In this document: positions 15,971 through 23,539 of the stretch, piece by piece | How positions within the stretch are numbered: position 1 is the first letter of the stretch | Layout: each line of letters opens with the position of its first letter | DNA from: Thalassobacterium sedimentorum | GTDB lineage: Bacteria; Verrucomicrobiota; Verrucomicrobiia; Opitutales; Coraliomargaritaceae | NCBI RefSeq assembly: GCF_031127905.1 | Contig: NZ_JARXIC010000038.1 | Span: 1 to 32,902 of the forward strand | DNA: 32,902 nucleotides | Direction: 5' to 3' | Made by a program: the position numbers and the translations under genes | The notes under the pieces: generated by a model | What the model was told of the DNA's origin: nothing | Databases searched by the model: none | What the model saw: only the letters and a program-made list of their open reading frames with translations

Positions 15971-16600
15971 CTAGAAGGAATGGTTCAGCTTCTTTATGCA
16001 TTTAGCTGGATTGCCGGCCCAGACCTCATTGGAAGGTATATCCTTCACCACCAGTGAACAGGCACCGATGACGGAGTTCTCCCCGATTGTAACGCCTTTT
16101 AAAACCGTCGTATGAGCACCGATAAAAACGTTATCACCAATCTCAACTGGGGCCGATGCGGCATGCTCAATATCGGATGAATCCGCGAGTCGAAGCGCTG
16201 GGTCAATCGGATGAAAATCCGTATCATAGATCACGCAATTTCCTCCGATCACAACATGATCACCGATTCTTATTCGGTTGCGACAAATCAAAGCACTATT
16301 ACTGATGCCGACATAATCCCCAATGGATAAATTCCCCTCGACCCAAAGGATTGTTCGGCCTTGTCGCCCAATGATATTATGGTTCGAACCACTATTGACA
16401 CTGAAGCTCTTTCCAATTGTGACGATCCCCCTGCGAGTGACATAAACTTTTGGAATGCCAGCACAGCGCAGACCTGATTTGTGTTCAACTCCGTTAAGTC
16501 TAAACATCAATTTTGTGAGAGGCGTATAGATTGTTGAGAATACGCTTTCGATGACTTTGCGAATGGCCATCCATAGTAAACTGATAATGCTATTTTTCAT
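15971..16600 (-). CDS. Hexapeptide-repeat acyltransferase (WbbJ-like)
   Basis: A 209-aa left-handed beta-helix acyltransferase. Hexapeptide turns run from VTIGKSFSVNSG through SIGDYVGISNSALI, RIRIGDHVVIGGNCVI, EIGDNVFIGAHTTVL and GVTIGENSVIGACSLV. The loop YDTDFHPIDPALR contains the conserved Asp-x-x-His used by WbbJ/NodL/LacA-type acetyltransferases, and WAGNPAKCIKKL is the family end. Expected role: O- or N-acetylation of a sugar in the repeat unit. Its ATG (16600) overlaps the stop of the upstream GT4 gene by 4 bp (ATGA), and the Wzy gene follows after 1 bp. Confidence 0.87.
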   Translation of the reverse strand: MKNSIISLLWMAIRKVIESVFSTIYTPLTKLMFRLNGVEHKSGLRCAGIPKVYVTRRGIVTIGKSFSVNSGSNHNIIGRQGRTILWVEGNLSIGDYVGISNSALICRNRIRIGDHVVIGGNCVIYDTDFHPIDPALRLADSSDIEHAASAPVEIGDNVFIGAHTTVLKGVTIGENSVIGACSLVVKDIPSNEVWAGNPAKCIKKLNHSF

Positions 16601-17772
16601 CCAGAAATGCTTTGTCGCTGAGGCGCAGCGATAGACTTATATAAGGCCAAGTACCTCGCTGTGACAGTGTCTTCAGCAAAGTGCTTCTCATGCCTGAGTT
16701 TGGCGTTATTTCCTAAGCGCTTACGTAGCATATCATCTTCGCATAGACGCGCTAATGAAGCCGCTATACTGTCACTGTCGGTTACATCGACTAGTAAGCC
16801 GCCTTCGTCATGATTAACGACCCATGGCACTGCTCCCGAGTTTTCCCCTGCAACTACAGGAACGCCGCATGCCATTGCTTCGAGAATGCTCATTCCAAAT
16901 GACTCTTCTAAGCTAGCATGAAGAAATATATCGCTCCGAGTTATGTGGAAGATTAAAATTTCACTCAGCGGTCGAGAGCCCATAATGTGAATACGGTCTA
17001 CTATTTGTCGTGATATCTCCGAGGGAAGGTTCTCTTTAATGCGATCAAAGCCACCACCAAAGATGAAAAGTTCAATGTTTTCGTTCAACGTCGCGATCTT
17101 GTAGAACGCGTCGATCGCAAGATCGTTGTTTTTCCGTGGGTCATTATTGGACACAATCGTGATTGCCACTTGTTCTTGTTCTTTTCTTTTCGTCGTAGGT
17201 GGTGGCTTTATAAATAAGCTATTAGGAATAACAAGTATGTTGTTTCTTTTGTAGAACTTAGAAATCTTTTCTGAGATATATGGTGAAACAGCCGTGAGGT
17301 GCTTACATTTTAAGATAATGGGAATCGAGTATAGGAAACGTAAAAATCTATACAAATTTTTGAACTGTAGGAAAATCTCAGGTGCGAAGTCATGTATCGT
17401 AACTACATTTGGGAATCCACTTCGGATGCTTGCTTCGGCGAATTCATAAGTCCAATGTCCATGCGCAATGTCAGGTTTCCTGTTCTTGATTTCATCACGC
17501 ATGTAATGCACTTCAGTTCGAAAGAGATTACAACATAAGTCGCGCGCCCTCTTTCTACGCGGCGTAGCGACAATCTCAAATCGATCACCTGTCCAAGTTG
17601 TTGTTTCATCAACATCACTCGTACTCGTGACTATAACAACTTCATGTCCAGCATTCCAAAGTGCTCTCGCAAAATTCGCCGTCATCGGAAATTTGTACCC
17701 CGGAGGAGGTTCGCCTTCGACCAAGTCAGAAAGCATGTCCAGCGATGCCGGTGTGCATAAAACAATTTTCAT
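16597..17772 (-). CDS. Family 4 glycosyltransferase
   Basis: A 391-aa GT-B enzyme of family GT4. The N-terminal acceptor domain has MKIVLCTPASLDML and GYKFPMTANFARALWNAGHEV with the usual gly/ala-rich helix, then AHGHWTYEFAEAS near 105. The C-terminal donor domain has IVSNNDPRKNNDLAIDAF near 213, IHIMGSRPLSEI near 258 and the signature LEESFGMSILEAMACGVPVV near 290 (E-x7-E). All catalytic landmarks are intact. ATG 17772; 61 bp downstream of GT-D-like paralogue 2. Sugar specificity unknown. Confidence 0.9.
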   Translation of the reverse strand: MKIVLCTPASLDMLSDLVEGEPPPGYKFPMTANFARALWNAGHEVVIVTSTSDVDETTTWTGDRFEIVATPRRKRARDLCCNLFRTEVHYMRDEIKNRKPDIAHGHWTYEFAEASIRSGFPNVVTIHDFAPEIFLQFKNLYRFLRFLYSIPIILKCKHLTAVSPYISEKISKFYKRNNILVIPNSLFIKPPPTTKRKEQEQVAITIVSNNDPRKNNDLAIDAFYKIATLNENIELFIFGGGFDRIKENLPSEISRQIVDRIHIMGSRPLSEILIFHITRSDIFLHASLEESFGMSILEAMACGVPVVAGENSGAVPWVVNHDEGGLLVDVTDSDSIAASLARLCEDDMLRKRLGNNAKLRHEKHFAEDTVTARYLALYKSIAAPQRQSISG

Positions 17773-17833
17773 ATTGTGCGGTCGCTAAATTATTTAACAT
17801 CTAGCCATACGATTGACTGTTTGAGAGGTAAAA

Positions 17834-18820
17834 TTACCAATAACAGGAATCTTCTACTTTTGTAGAGGTTGTGGGTGTCTCCGCTCGCATGGGTCTCACC
17901 CAGTCTTTATTGGCTAAGTCGGAATAAATTATTTGTGGATGTAACGATCTAAGTTCTGCTCCATATTCAGGATTTTCCCAGCGCTTGCCGCATATGCCAA
18001 ACAGTAGCTGAAGACTTCCGCCAATGTGGATTCCGATTTTACCCATTCGTTTTACGTGCGCAGCTAAGGGCATGCCGTAGGCTCCGCATCCAATCAGGGC
18101 AATGTCGAAGTCTGTATTGTCCAATTGCTCTTTCATGGCGTTTAGTGCATCAAACCACGAGGTATATTCAGATTCACCCCCGAGGCTTTGAACTGCTTGG
18201 ATGACCTTTAAATCAAAAGGTGGAAGGACACCTTCTCGATGTAACAACTTCCTCTTCTTGTATTGTGCTTCAATCGTTTGTTTGAACGGATGGACGATGA
18301 TAACTTTCTTTCCCTCCAAGGCAGATGTCCATGGTGTTTTTGCCCAGAAGGGGTCTAGGAATAAAAGCCTAGTTTTGATTAGGCTTTTATTCAGCGTTTG
18401 GATGTGTGATTCTTGTTGCAACCAAGAGCCGAGTAGGTCCACTTCTTGGGCATCCTGTAAAGTTAGCTTACAGAATTCAGTTAGCGCGGATTCATTTGAA
18501 GGGAAGAAGCCTGACCAGGCTTGCATTTGCGCTTTAATGCTTTCTTGCCACCACCATGCCGAAGATTGGCCCTTAATGTATGAAAGCAGTGAACCAGTTC
18601 GCCCTGTAATGGCTAGGTAATTACAGACGCAACTGAGTTCAGTTGAACCAAAGCGTGAAATCATACAGGGCGCGCCTTGTTCAATCATTCCTCGGATAAG
18701 ATCGGAAACACTGTCTGGATTATCAAGCGTTTGATCGTCTGGCTGATATTCAGGGCCTTGGAATACACTTAAGTAAGCTTTTCGAGCGACTTTATATGGC
18801 AGGTAACGTATGTCTTTCAT
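17834..18820 (-). CDS. GT-D/DUF1792-like putative glycosyltransferase, paralogue 2
   Basis: A 328-aa paralogue of the protein at 8518-9420. Conserved blocks: PCMISRFGSTELSCV near residue 51 (here with the RFG-x-x-E order that resembles GT-D RFGDGE), KVIIVHPFKQTIEAQYKK near 170, FDIALIGCGAYGMPLAAHVK near 227, HIGGSLQLLFGICGKRW near 250 and the C-terminal KVEDSCYW. It has an extra ~20 residues near 80-100 rich in Trp (SSAWWWQESI). ATG 18820 has AGGA overlapping the TAA of the fucosyltransferase-like gene 5 bp upstream. A perfect 13-bp inverted repeat (18359-18392) lies within this coding sequence. Enzymatic role is inferred from context and distant similarity. Confidence 0.65.
   Translation of the reverse strand: MKDIRYLPYKVARKAYLSVFQGPEYQPDDQTLDNPDSVSDLIRGMIEQGAPCMISRFGSTELSCVCNYLAITGRTGSLLSYIKGQSSAWWWQESIKAQMQAWSGFFPSNESALTEFCKLTLQDAQEVDLLGSWLQQESHIQTLNKSLIKTRLLFLDPFWAKTPWTSALEGKKVIIVHPFKQTIEAQYKKRKLLHREGVLPPFDLKVIQAVQSLGGESEYTSWFDALNAMKEQLDNTDFDIALIGCGAYGMPLAAHVKRMGKIGIHIGGSLQLLFGICGKRWENPEYGAELRSLHPQIIYSDLANKDWVRPMRAETPTTSTKVEDSCYW
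18359..18392. repeat. Perfect 13-bp hairpin within a coding sequence
   Basis: GAATAAAAGCCTA (18359-18371) and its exact reverse complement (18380-18392) are separated by 8 nt. In the minus-strand transcript the stem has a GC centre and an A-rich 5' / U-rich 3' side, resembling an intrinsic terminator without a further U-run. It encodes residues around NKSLIKTRLLF of the GT-D-like protein. Confidence 0.85.
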
Positions 18821-18825
18821 TGTCC

Positions 18826-19824
18826 TTATCGATTGTATATGTGCGTTCGGATTCGCTCTCTTAAGTGATCTAGCTTCATCTCCTGGTTATCAATAAGAAC
18901 CCAATCGTCAGTCTCCGGGTAGCTGTGCCAGAAGTCACGCGGTGCAATTTTTAGATTCCGATTCAGGAGCGCAGGCTTGTAAGAAAAAGAGCTCTTCGAT
19001 GTAACTAGGATATTTGCAAAGGCCATATGGAGGAAGGATTGGTAAGGGTCCATATCGAGGCAGTATTCAAGTGGATGGATGACTTCCAGTTTTTTAAATT
19101 CCTCTTTGGTGCCTTGAGAGAATAGGTAGACGCGTATCTTGTTGCTCTGGCTGACGTCGATAATCTGTTGTAGTATGCGCTCAAAATAGTCGACTGCTTG
19201 AAAGCGTGCTGAAAGATGGTCGATAGCCTGACCGTTGTTCACAATATCACCCCGACGGATGTGGAGTGCGATATTCAAGGTCTCTTTCTCAAACGTGAGT
19301 TCCGGTTGCGGATGCCGTGTATGAAATTTGGCTTGAATGTCTTTTTGCACGAGTGGGAGCTCCTCTAAGAATTGATCTCGTTCAGCAACAAAGATGACTT
19401 TCTTACCAGCATAAGATCGTATGATTGCTTCCACTTCGGCCGGGGACTTGAATTTAGGTAGGCTTACTTTTTTATGACTCTTAGTCTGGAGCAGCGCTTC
19501 AAACTGAGTTTCGGCGACTCCGAGCGCCAGTAGGTCTTCCCATCTTGGATCAGGAAAGGGGATATGGGCAAAGGTGAGGTTAAAGTGTTTTGAGTAATAA
19601 TAGCCCGCCATCCAATTGGCGAGTTGATGACCAATGCCCGCGCCTGGGTTGGGGCGAGCTGTGAAATATTGCTGCACAGGTTGTGGCTCGTCTGCTCCAC
19701 TGCATCGGTTCAATACGGCATGCCACTTTGCCTGGTAGAAATACTGATAAAACGACAACTTCGATGTATAGCGGACGAAATATCCGTTGAGCTTCCGTTT
19801 TAGTTTTTCCTTTGTCAACTTCAT
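18826..19824 (-). CDS. Fucosyltransferase-like glycosyltransferase (GT11/NodZ-type motifs)
   Basis: A 332-aa GT-B-type protein. The segment NPGAGIGHQLANWMAGYYYS near residue 58 resembles the G.GNQ/H.....A start of alpha-1,2/alpha-1,6-fucosyltransferases, and IALHIRRGDIV near 186 is the H-x-R-R-G-D GDP-binding motif shared by GT11, GT23 and NodZ. Further on, LFSQGTKEEFKKLEV and FANILVTSKSSFSYKPALL (third fucosyltransferase motif, T.S.S) complete the pattern. GDP-fucose is therefore the likely donor, though GDP-fucose synthesis genes are not in the window. ATG 19824 overlaps the stop of the upstream GT2 gene by 4 bp (ATGA), which fixes the start; the longer frame to 19872 is unlikely. Confidence 0.72.
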   Translation of the reverse strand: MKLTKEKLKRKLNGYFVRYTSKLSFYQYFYQAKWHAVLNRCSGADEPQPVQQYFTARPNPGAGIGHQLANWMAGYYYSKHFNLTFAHIPFPDPRWEDLLALGVAETQFEALLQTKSHKKVSLPKFKSPAEVEAIIRSYAGKKVIFVAERDQFLEELPLVQKDIQAKFHTRHPQPELTFEKETLNIALHIRRGDIVNNGQAIDHLSARFQAVDYFERILQQIIDVSQSNKIRVYLFSQGTKEEFKKLEVIHPLEYCLDMDPYQSFLHMAFANILVTSKSSFSYKPALLNRNLKIAPRDFWHSYPETDDWVLIDNQEMKLDHLRERIRTHIYNR

Positions 19825-20792
19825 CGATCCATCTGGCCCTCGCCTGTTCTTGGGAAGCGACGTAATCGCCATCGGATTTTAGTCATATAAATAAAGTAGA
19901 TGGATATTTTTTTTAGGTACACTTTAGTATAGAGTTTTTTTTCCATCGAGCTAAAGTGCTTCAGTAATTCTGGGTGTAGTTGATTTAAAAACTTTTGCAG
20001 GTTCTGAGGCTCTTGATTGATCAGAAACATCAAAAATGTGTGGCGTAATTCATATTTAGTAAAAATCAAGTAGAGCTGATTGCTTTGGTCCGTTTGTAGG
20101 AAACTTTCAAATACATGATTGTATCGTTGGATAACATATTCAGAAACTTGTTCACTTGGCGTGCTGGTCGCTTGTCCTTCGACGCCACCCACGTAGGTGC
20201 TCAAGGGAAATCCACAATAGACGACGGGAGTGATGAGTGCGATTGAGTAGAAGAGTGCAAAATCCTCATTACGCTTCATCCCAACTGGAAATCCCGATGT
20301 GCGATTGAATACTTCCCTTTTTACGATGGTTGCACTCGTGTGACCGAAAACGTGCGGATTTTCAAAATAATTGACGGCTACTATTTGTTCCTGGTATTTT
20401 AAGGCTGTGCGGTTACCGATAGTACCGCTGGAATTTTTGACTAGGCCGGCAAAGCACAACATGCCCGTGTTCGGGAATTGTTGGATGCATTCGTGAGCTT
20501 TTTCGAGGTAGCTGGGGTGCCACTCATCATCTGCATCTAAGAAGGCTATATACGGATTACTTGATTCTTTGACGCCTCGGTTGCGTGCGGCACTGACACC
20601 TTGATTGCTTTGACGAATAATTTTAATTCTAGAATCAGAAATCGCTTCAGTGATTGCTTCAAGACTTTGATCTGTCGAACCGTCGTCAACAATGATAATT
20701 TCAAAGCATGAGTAAGTCTGGTTAAGAACTGTCCTCAGTGTGTTCAGCACATAATTGCGCTTATTAAATACGGGAATGACTACAGTGAACAT
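19821..20792 (-). CDS. Family 2 glycosyltransferase
   Basis: A 323-aa GT2 enzyme. N-terminal MFTVVIPVFNKRNYVLNTL, then IIIVDDGSTDQSLEA near residue 33, QSNQGVSAARNRGVKES near 61 and the DxD motif IAFLDADDEWHPSYLEKA near 82 are all canonical. The middle TSGFPVGMKRNEDFALFYSI contains the catalytic-base-type N-E-D. The C-terminal ~100 residues are helical and probably membrane-proximal. The ATG directly abuts the TAG of the upstream pyruvyltransferase gene, and the stop overlaps the next gene, so the three genes are translationally linked. Confidence 0.9.
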   Translation of the reverse strand: MFTVVIPVFNKRNYVLNTLRTVLNQTYSCFEIIIVDDGSTDQSLEAITEAISDSRIKIIRQSNQGVSAARNRGVKESSNPYIAFLDADDEWHPSYLEKAHECIQQFPNTGMLCFAGLVKNSSGTIGNRTALKYQEQIVAVNYFENPHVFGHTSATIVKREVFNRTSGFPVGMKRNEDFALFYSIALITPVVYCGFPLSTYVGGVEGQATSTPSEQVSEYVIQRYNHVFESFLQTDQSNQLYLIFTKYELRHTFLMFLINQEPQNLQKFLNQLHPELLKHFSSMEKKLYTKVYLKKISIYFIYMTKIRWRLRRFPRTGEGQMDR

Positions 20793-21887
20793 CTATGTAA
20801 TATGTTGATTTAAGTATTCCGCACTTTTAAGTCTTTCAGTTTCCAAGAGCTTATTAGTTCTTTCGTAACTGTAACTATGGAATGCCAACTCGTCTAAATT
20901 ACTATCTTCTGTAATTAGACGGCTTTCTAATTCAAATTGATTGAGTAAACTCTTAAACCTGGTCAGCCCCCTTTCTGCATTTCCGATGACATAAAAAGGT
21001 TTGTTGAATATTATTGAAAAAACGCACGCATGAAAGGAATCCGTTAAGATGAATTTTGCGGATCTAAAACCATTTAACCAATTAGTAACGCTGGGCAGCT
21101 CTTTCGATTTCGGAGTCATCGCACTACTACCAAATCGTTTTAAATGATAAGGATTCCCTTCGATTTTTGCTTGAATGTGGCTCTGAACAGCAAGCTTAGA
21201 TGGATTCGCATCGAGAAAATACGTAAATAGTCCACATTCTATGTTTGGTTCCCCCTCGCGGTTCAATAAATCGATGTAGTCATGACGATCCAGCAACATG
21301 GTAGGGTCAATATGATGCTCCGCGTTAGCGTCTAAAATGTTTTTAACTATATCAATACCAGAAGCTTCTCGAACAGAAATACTAGCGAACTTATTGAGAA
21401 GCTTTCGAATTCTTTTGGTCAAATGATCACTGTTTTCCCAATTATCTTTCCCAAAAGATGCAGCATATGAAATAAGCTTACAGTCTTTCGGTAATTTAAA
21501 GTCAGAAAAAAACGTGAGATTGAGCTTCCCCGAATAATCTAGACGCCAGACTTGGTCACTGCCTATGATCAAAAGTTTAATGTCATTATCTTTTAAATAA
21601 TTGGTTATTTCTTTACTTGAGCACAACTGTTCACCATCGGAAATATACTTAAATATAAACTGATTAATTAGTTCGTGTTCTGGCCTAGGCATGCTCACTG
21701 AAACGCTTTTTCTTAGGCATCTCTTAGCAATATTCTTAATCGTCCGCACATGACGGTTTTCTGTATATCTACGATTTATAAAGTATACGATATGCCCTTT
21801 GCTTTCGAGATATTGCTTTAATGCGAAGGCCTGCAAGATACCTCCATTGTTTGATACTAATGGCAAGGTGAGTGTTGAAATGTTCAT
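20793..21887 (-). CDS. Polysaccharide pyruvyl transferase family protein
   Basis: A 364-aa protein of the polysaccharide pyruvyltransferase family (PF04230), which adds pyruvate ketals to sugars using phosphoenolpyruvate. Seen: NNGGILQAFALKQYLESKGH at residues ~13-32, IIGSDQVWRLDYSG near 107, the SYAASFGKDNW block near 141, and ILTDSFHACVFSIIFNKPF near 281 (family D-S-F-H....). ATG 21887. Pyruvylation would add negative charge. The gene is noticeably AT-rich. It is preceded upstream by a decayed stretch (21958-22570). Confidence 0.85.
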   Translation of the reverse strand: MNISTLTLPLVSNNGGILQAFALKQYLESKGHIVYFINRRYTENRHVRTIKNIAKRCLRKSVSVSMPRPEHELINQFIFKYISDGEQLCSSKEITNYLKDNDIKLLIIGSDQVWRLDYSGKLNLTFFSDFKLPKDCKLISYAASFGKDNWENSDHLTKRIRKLLNKFASISVREASGIDIVKNILDANAEHHIDPTMLLDRHDYIDLLNREGEPNIECGLFTYFLDANPSKLAVQSHIQAKIEGNPYHLKRFGSSAMTPKSKELPSVTNWLNGFRSAKFILTDSFHACVFSIIFNKPFYVIGNAERGLTRFKSLLNQFELESRLITEDSNLDELAFHSYSYERTNKLLETERLKSAEYLNQHIT

Positions 21888-21957
21888 AATATTTGATGTC
21901 CGTATGAAATGAAAAACATCTATACTTATAGTCTTATAATACTTCCTATTATAGTTT

Positions 21958-22203
21958 TTATACCAATCGAAAAATCATCCAAACCTTATGACTTAACACA
22001 GTAATGAGCGCTAAAATTTTTGATTTATCATCATTACTTAGCAGTATGTACCAACCTCCCAATGTAGTTGCGAAGAATGACGCGATTACTGTTATAATGA
22101 CTCGTAAATAACTCTCGTCGCTCGCTAGAATTATAGCTCCAGACGTAATTGCAGATACTGCGAATGTTAATAGGCAATGGATTAGTTGTTCGCGTTGACT
22201 ATT
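21958..22203 (-). pseudogene. Start-less ORF for a small two-helix membrane protein (remnant)
   Basis: An 81-codon open frame ending at TAA 21958-21960 begins just after a TGA (22204-22206) and has no start codon in its first half. It reads like protein: REQLIHCLLTFAVSAITSGA, a second hydrophobic helix RVIITVIASFFATTLGGWYI, then SNDDKSKILALITVLSHKVW and IFRLV. It immediately follows the sulfotransferase remnant. It may be the remains of a small membrane protein whose start was lost. I do not recognise a family. Confidence 0.4.
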
Positions 22204-22570
22204 TCATCCAGTTTGTAAAATTTTTCAACTGTTTATCAGATAGGAAACTGGATATTTTTTTGATGTCTGGCCCCAAGCGCTCTTCAAAAATTTTTCAATG
22301 AGATTTTAGTAACGCAATGTTTGTGCCTACATGAGAATGATCATCTTTGTCTTTTATATATGTCGCATTATCAATTTGGAGAAAGTCGATGTTATTGAAA
22401 AATACTTCGGGCTCATTCTTCAATTCGTCGAAAAGGAAGATCTAGAAGTTTTCGCCAAATTCGCGCTTCCAGTTTCTAATTGTTCTGACCATGCCACTTC
22501 TCTTATTCTAAGCGCGTAGGATTGACCAATCCAGAGGAAATCTAGTTTTCTGTAAGAGTTCACTTTTTAA
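22199..22570 (-). pseudogene. Sulfotransferase C-terminal remnant with in-frame stops
   Basis: Reading the minus strand from 22570, one frame gives a sulfotransferase-like C-terminus broken by stops at 22508-22510 (TAG), 22442-22444 (TAG) and 22295-22297 (TGA), ending at TAG 22199-22201. Pieces between the stops are NKRSGMVRTIRNWKREFGEN, then IFLFDELKNEPEVFFNNIDF with LQIDNATYIKDK, and finally RLGPDIKKISSFLSDKQLKN with FTNWMK. This matches the usual order of the family: R.W...FG....I.L.ED.K..P...., then a terminal ..I..L......L..W.K. The N-terminal PAPS-binding part is missing. It lies directly downstream of, and in the same frame as, the intact sulfotransferase. Confidence 0.72.
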
Positions 22571-23539
22571 TTATTGTGCGTTTTTATGGTTTAATTTTGT
22601 GATTTTTCGCATGGTAGATCTTGTTTCTCTTTTTATGTAATCAAGGTCTTCCTTTGGGAGATTTCTAGAATCGTTTTTAGGTGGAAGAATGCTTTTAGCC
22701 TTTATCCTAGAATAATTTCCGCTAATCATGTGATGTCCACTCTGACTTAAATCTTCCATTCCTTCTTCCCAGCTGAGTCCTAAGGTGCGAGATAACCTTT
22801 CGAAGGCTTTTCTGGGTGATTGAGCGAATTCTTCGTATAATATTATAGACTGCGGTTTTAATCGAAAAATTGAAGATAAACGTAGGATGTTCTTTGTTAC
22901 TTTGCGCCATTCTTCAGTAATATGCGAAAGCTCTTTTGCGGTGTCTTTTTTTAGATTAATTGTTTCCCCTTTTAATTTAAAAGTATAGGAGGTTTTTAAA
23001 TTTGAATAAATGGTTTCTTCGGGTGTGCGAAAGAGTAGTATGAAGCCAGTGTTGAATTCTTTTCTTAGCAGCTTTTTGATGTAAAGCGCTCGTGGGAAGC
23101 TTTTTGAGGCATCCAGTATTACGTGTTCATTTGTATTATTGGCCACTGTTCTAAGTAGTAAGCATTCATTCTTTGCCTGTTCTAGATACGGACTTCTAAA
23201 TAATTCTTTAGCTGTTAATTGAAATACGCATAAGTGAAGGTAGCTCGCGATCTTTCCGATTCTTTTATGGCTAATGTGGAATGGTTTCTGACTGGTGTTA
23301 AAGTTAGAAATTGGAATTTTTTGTTCAATTTCTATATCTCGAATGATTTTCCCCCAAAAGGCGCAGTCACTAATCGACTCTTCGCATGAACAGTAGCCGT
23401 TTTTTTTTATCTCAATGTCGAAATGAGATGGTTCACTGAGTGCGAAACAATGGGAGTGCATGCCTAAAAACTTACTGAGGATTGTCGATCCACTGCGCCC
23501 ATTGCTAATTATAAAAACTATTTTTTTCTTTTTTTTCAC
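22571..23539 (-). CDS. Sulfotransferase family protein
   Basis: A 322-aa PAPS-dependent sulfotransferase, predicted to sulfate the polysaccharide or a lipid-linked intermediate in the cytoplasm. The 5'-phosphosulfate loop is FIISNGRSGSTILSKFLG at residues ~9-26. The 3'-phosphate-binding region is likely GFILLFRTPEETIYSNLKTS near 180, with the IILYEEFAQSPRKAFERLSR block near 243. The start is GTG (23537-23539), which overlaps the stop of the flippase gene by 4 bp (GTGA), so coupling decides the start. The gene is strongly AT-rich, with a poly-Lys N-terminus. A second, decayed sulfotransferase follows. Confidence 0.82.
   Translation of the reverse strand: MKKKKKIVFIISNGRSGSTILSKFLGMHSHCFALSEPSHFDIEIKKNGYCSCEESISDCAFWGKIIRDIEIEQKIPISNFNTSQKPFHISHKRIGKIASYLHLCVFQLTAKELFRSPYLEQAKNECLLLRTVANNTNEHVILDASKSFPRALYIKKLLRKEFNTGFILLFRTPEETIYSNLKTSYTFKLKGETINLKKDTAKELSHITEEWRKVTKNILRLSSIFRLKPQSIILYEEFAQSPRKAFERLSRTLGLSWEEGMEDLSQSGHHMISGNYSRIKAKSILPPKNDSRNLPKEDLDYIKRETRSTMRKITKLNHKNAQ

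Noticed and set aside
22331-22519. 62-aa plus-strand frame in the decayed region
   Set aside because: The minus strand carries the recognisable sulfotransferase remnant over the same bases; the plus frame is its antisense.
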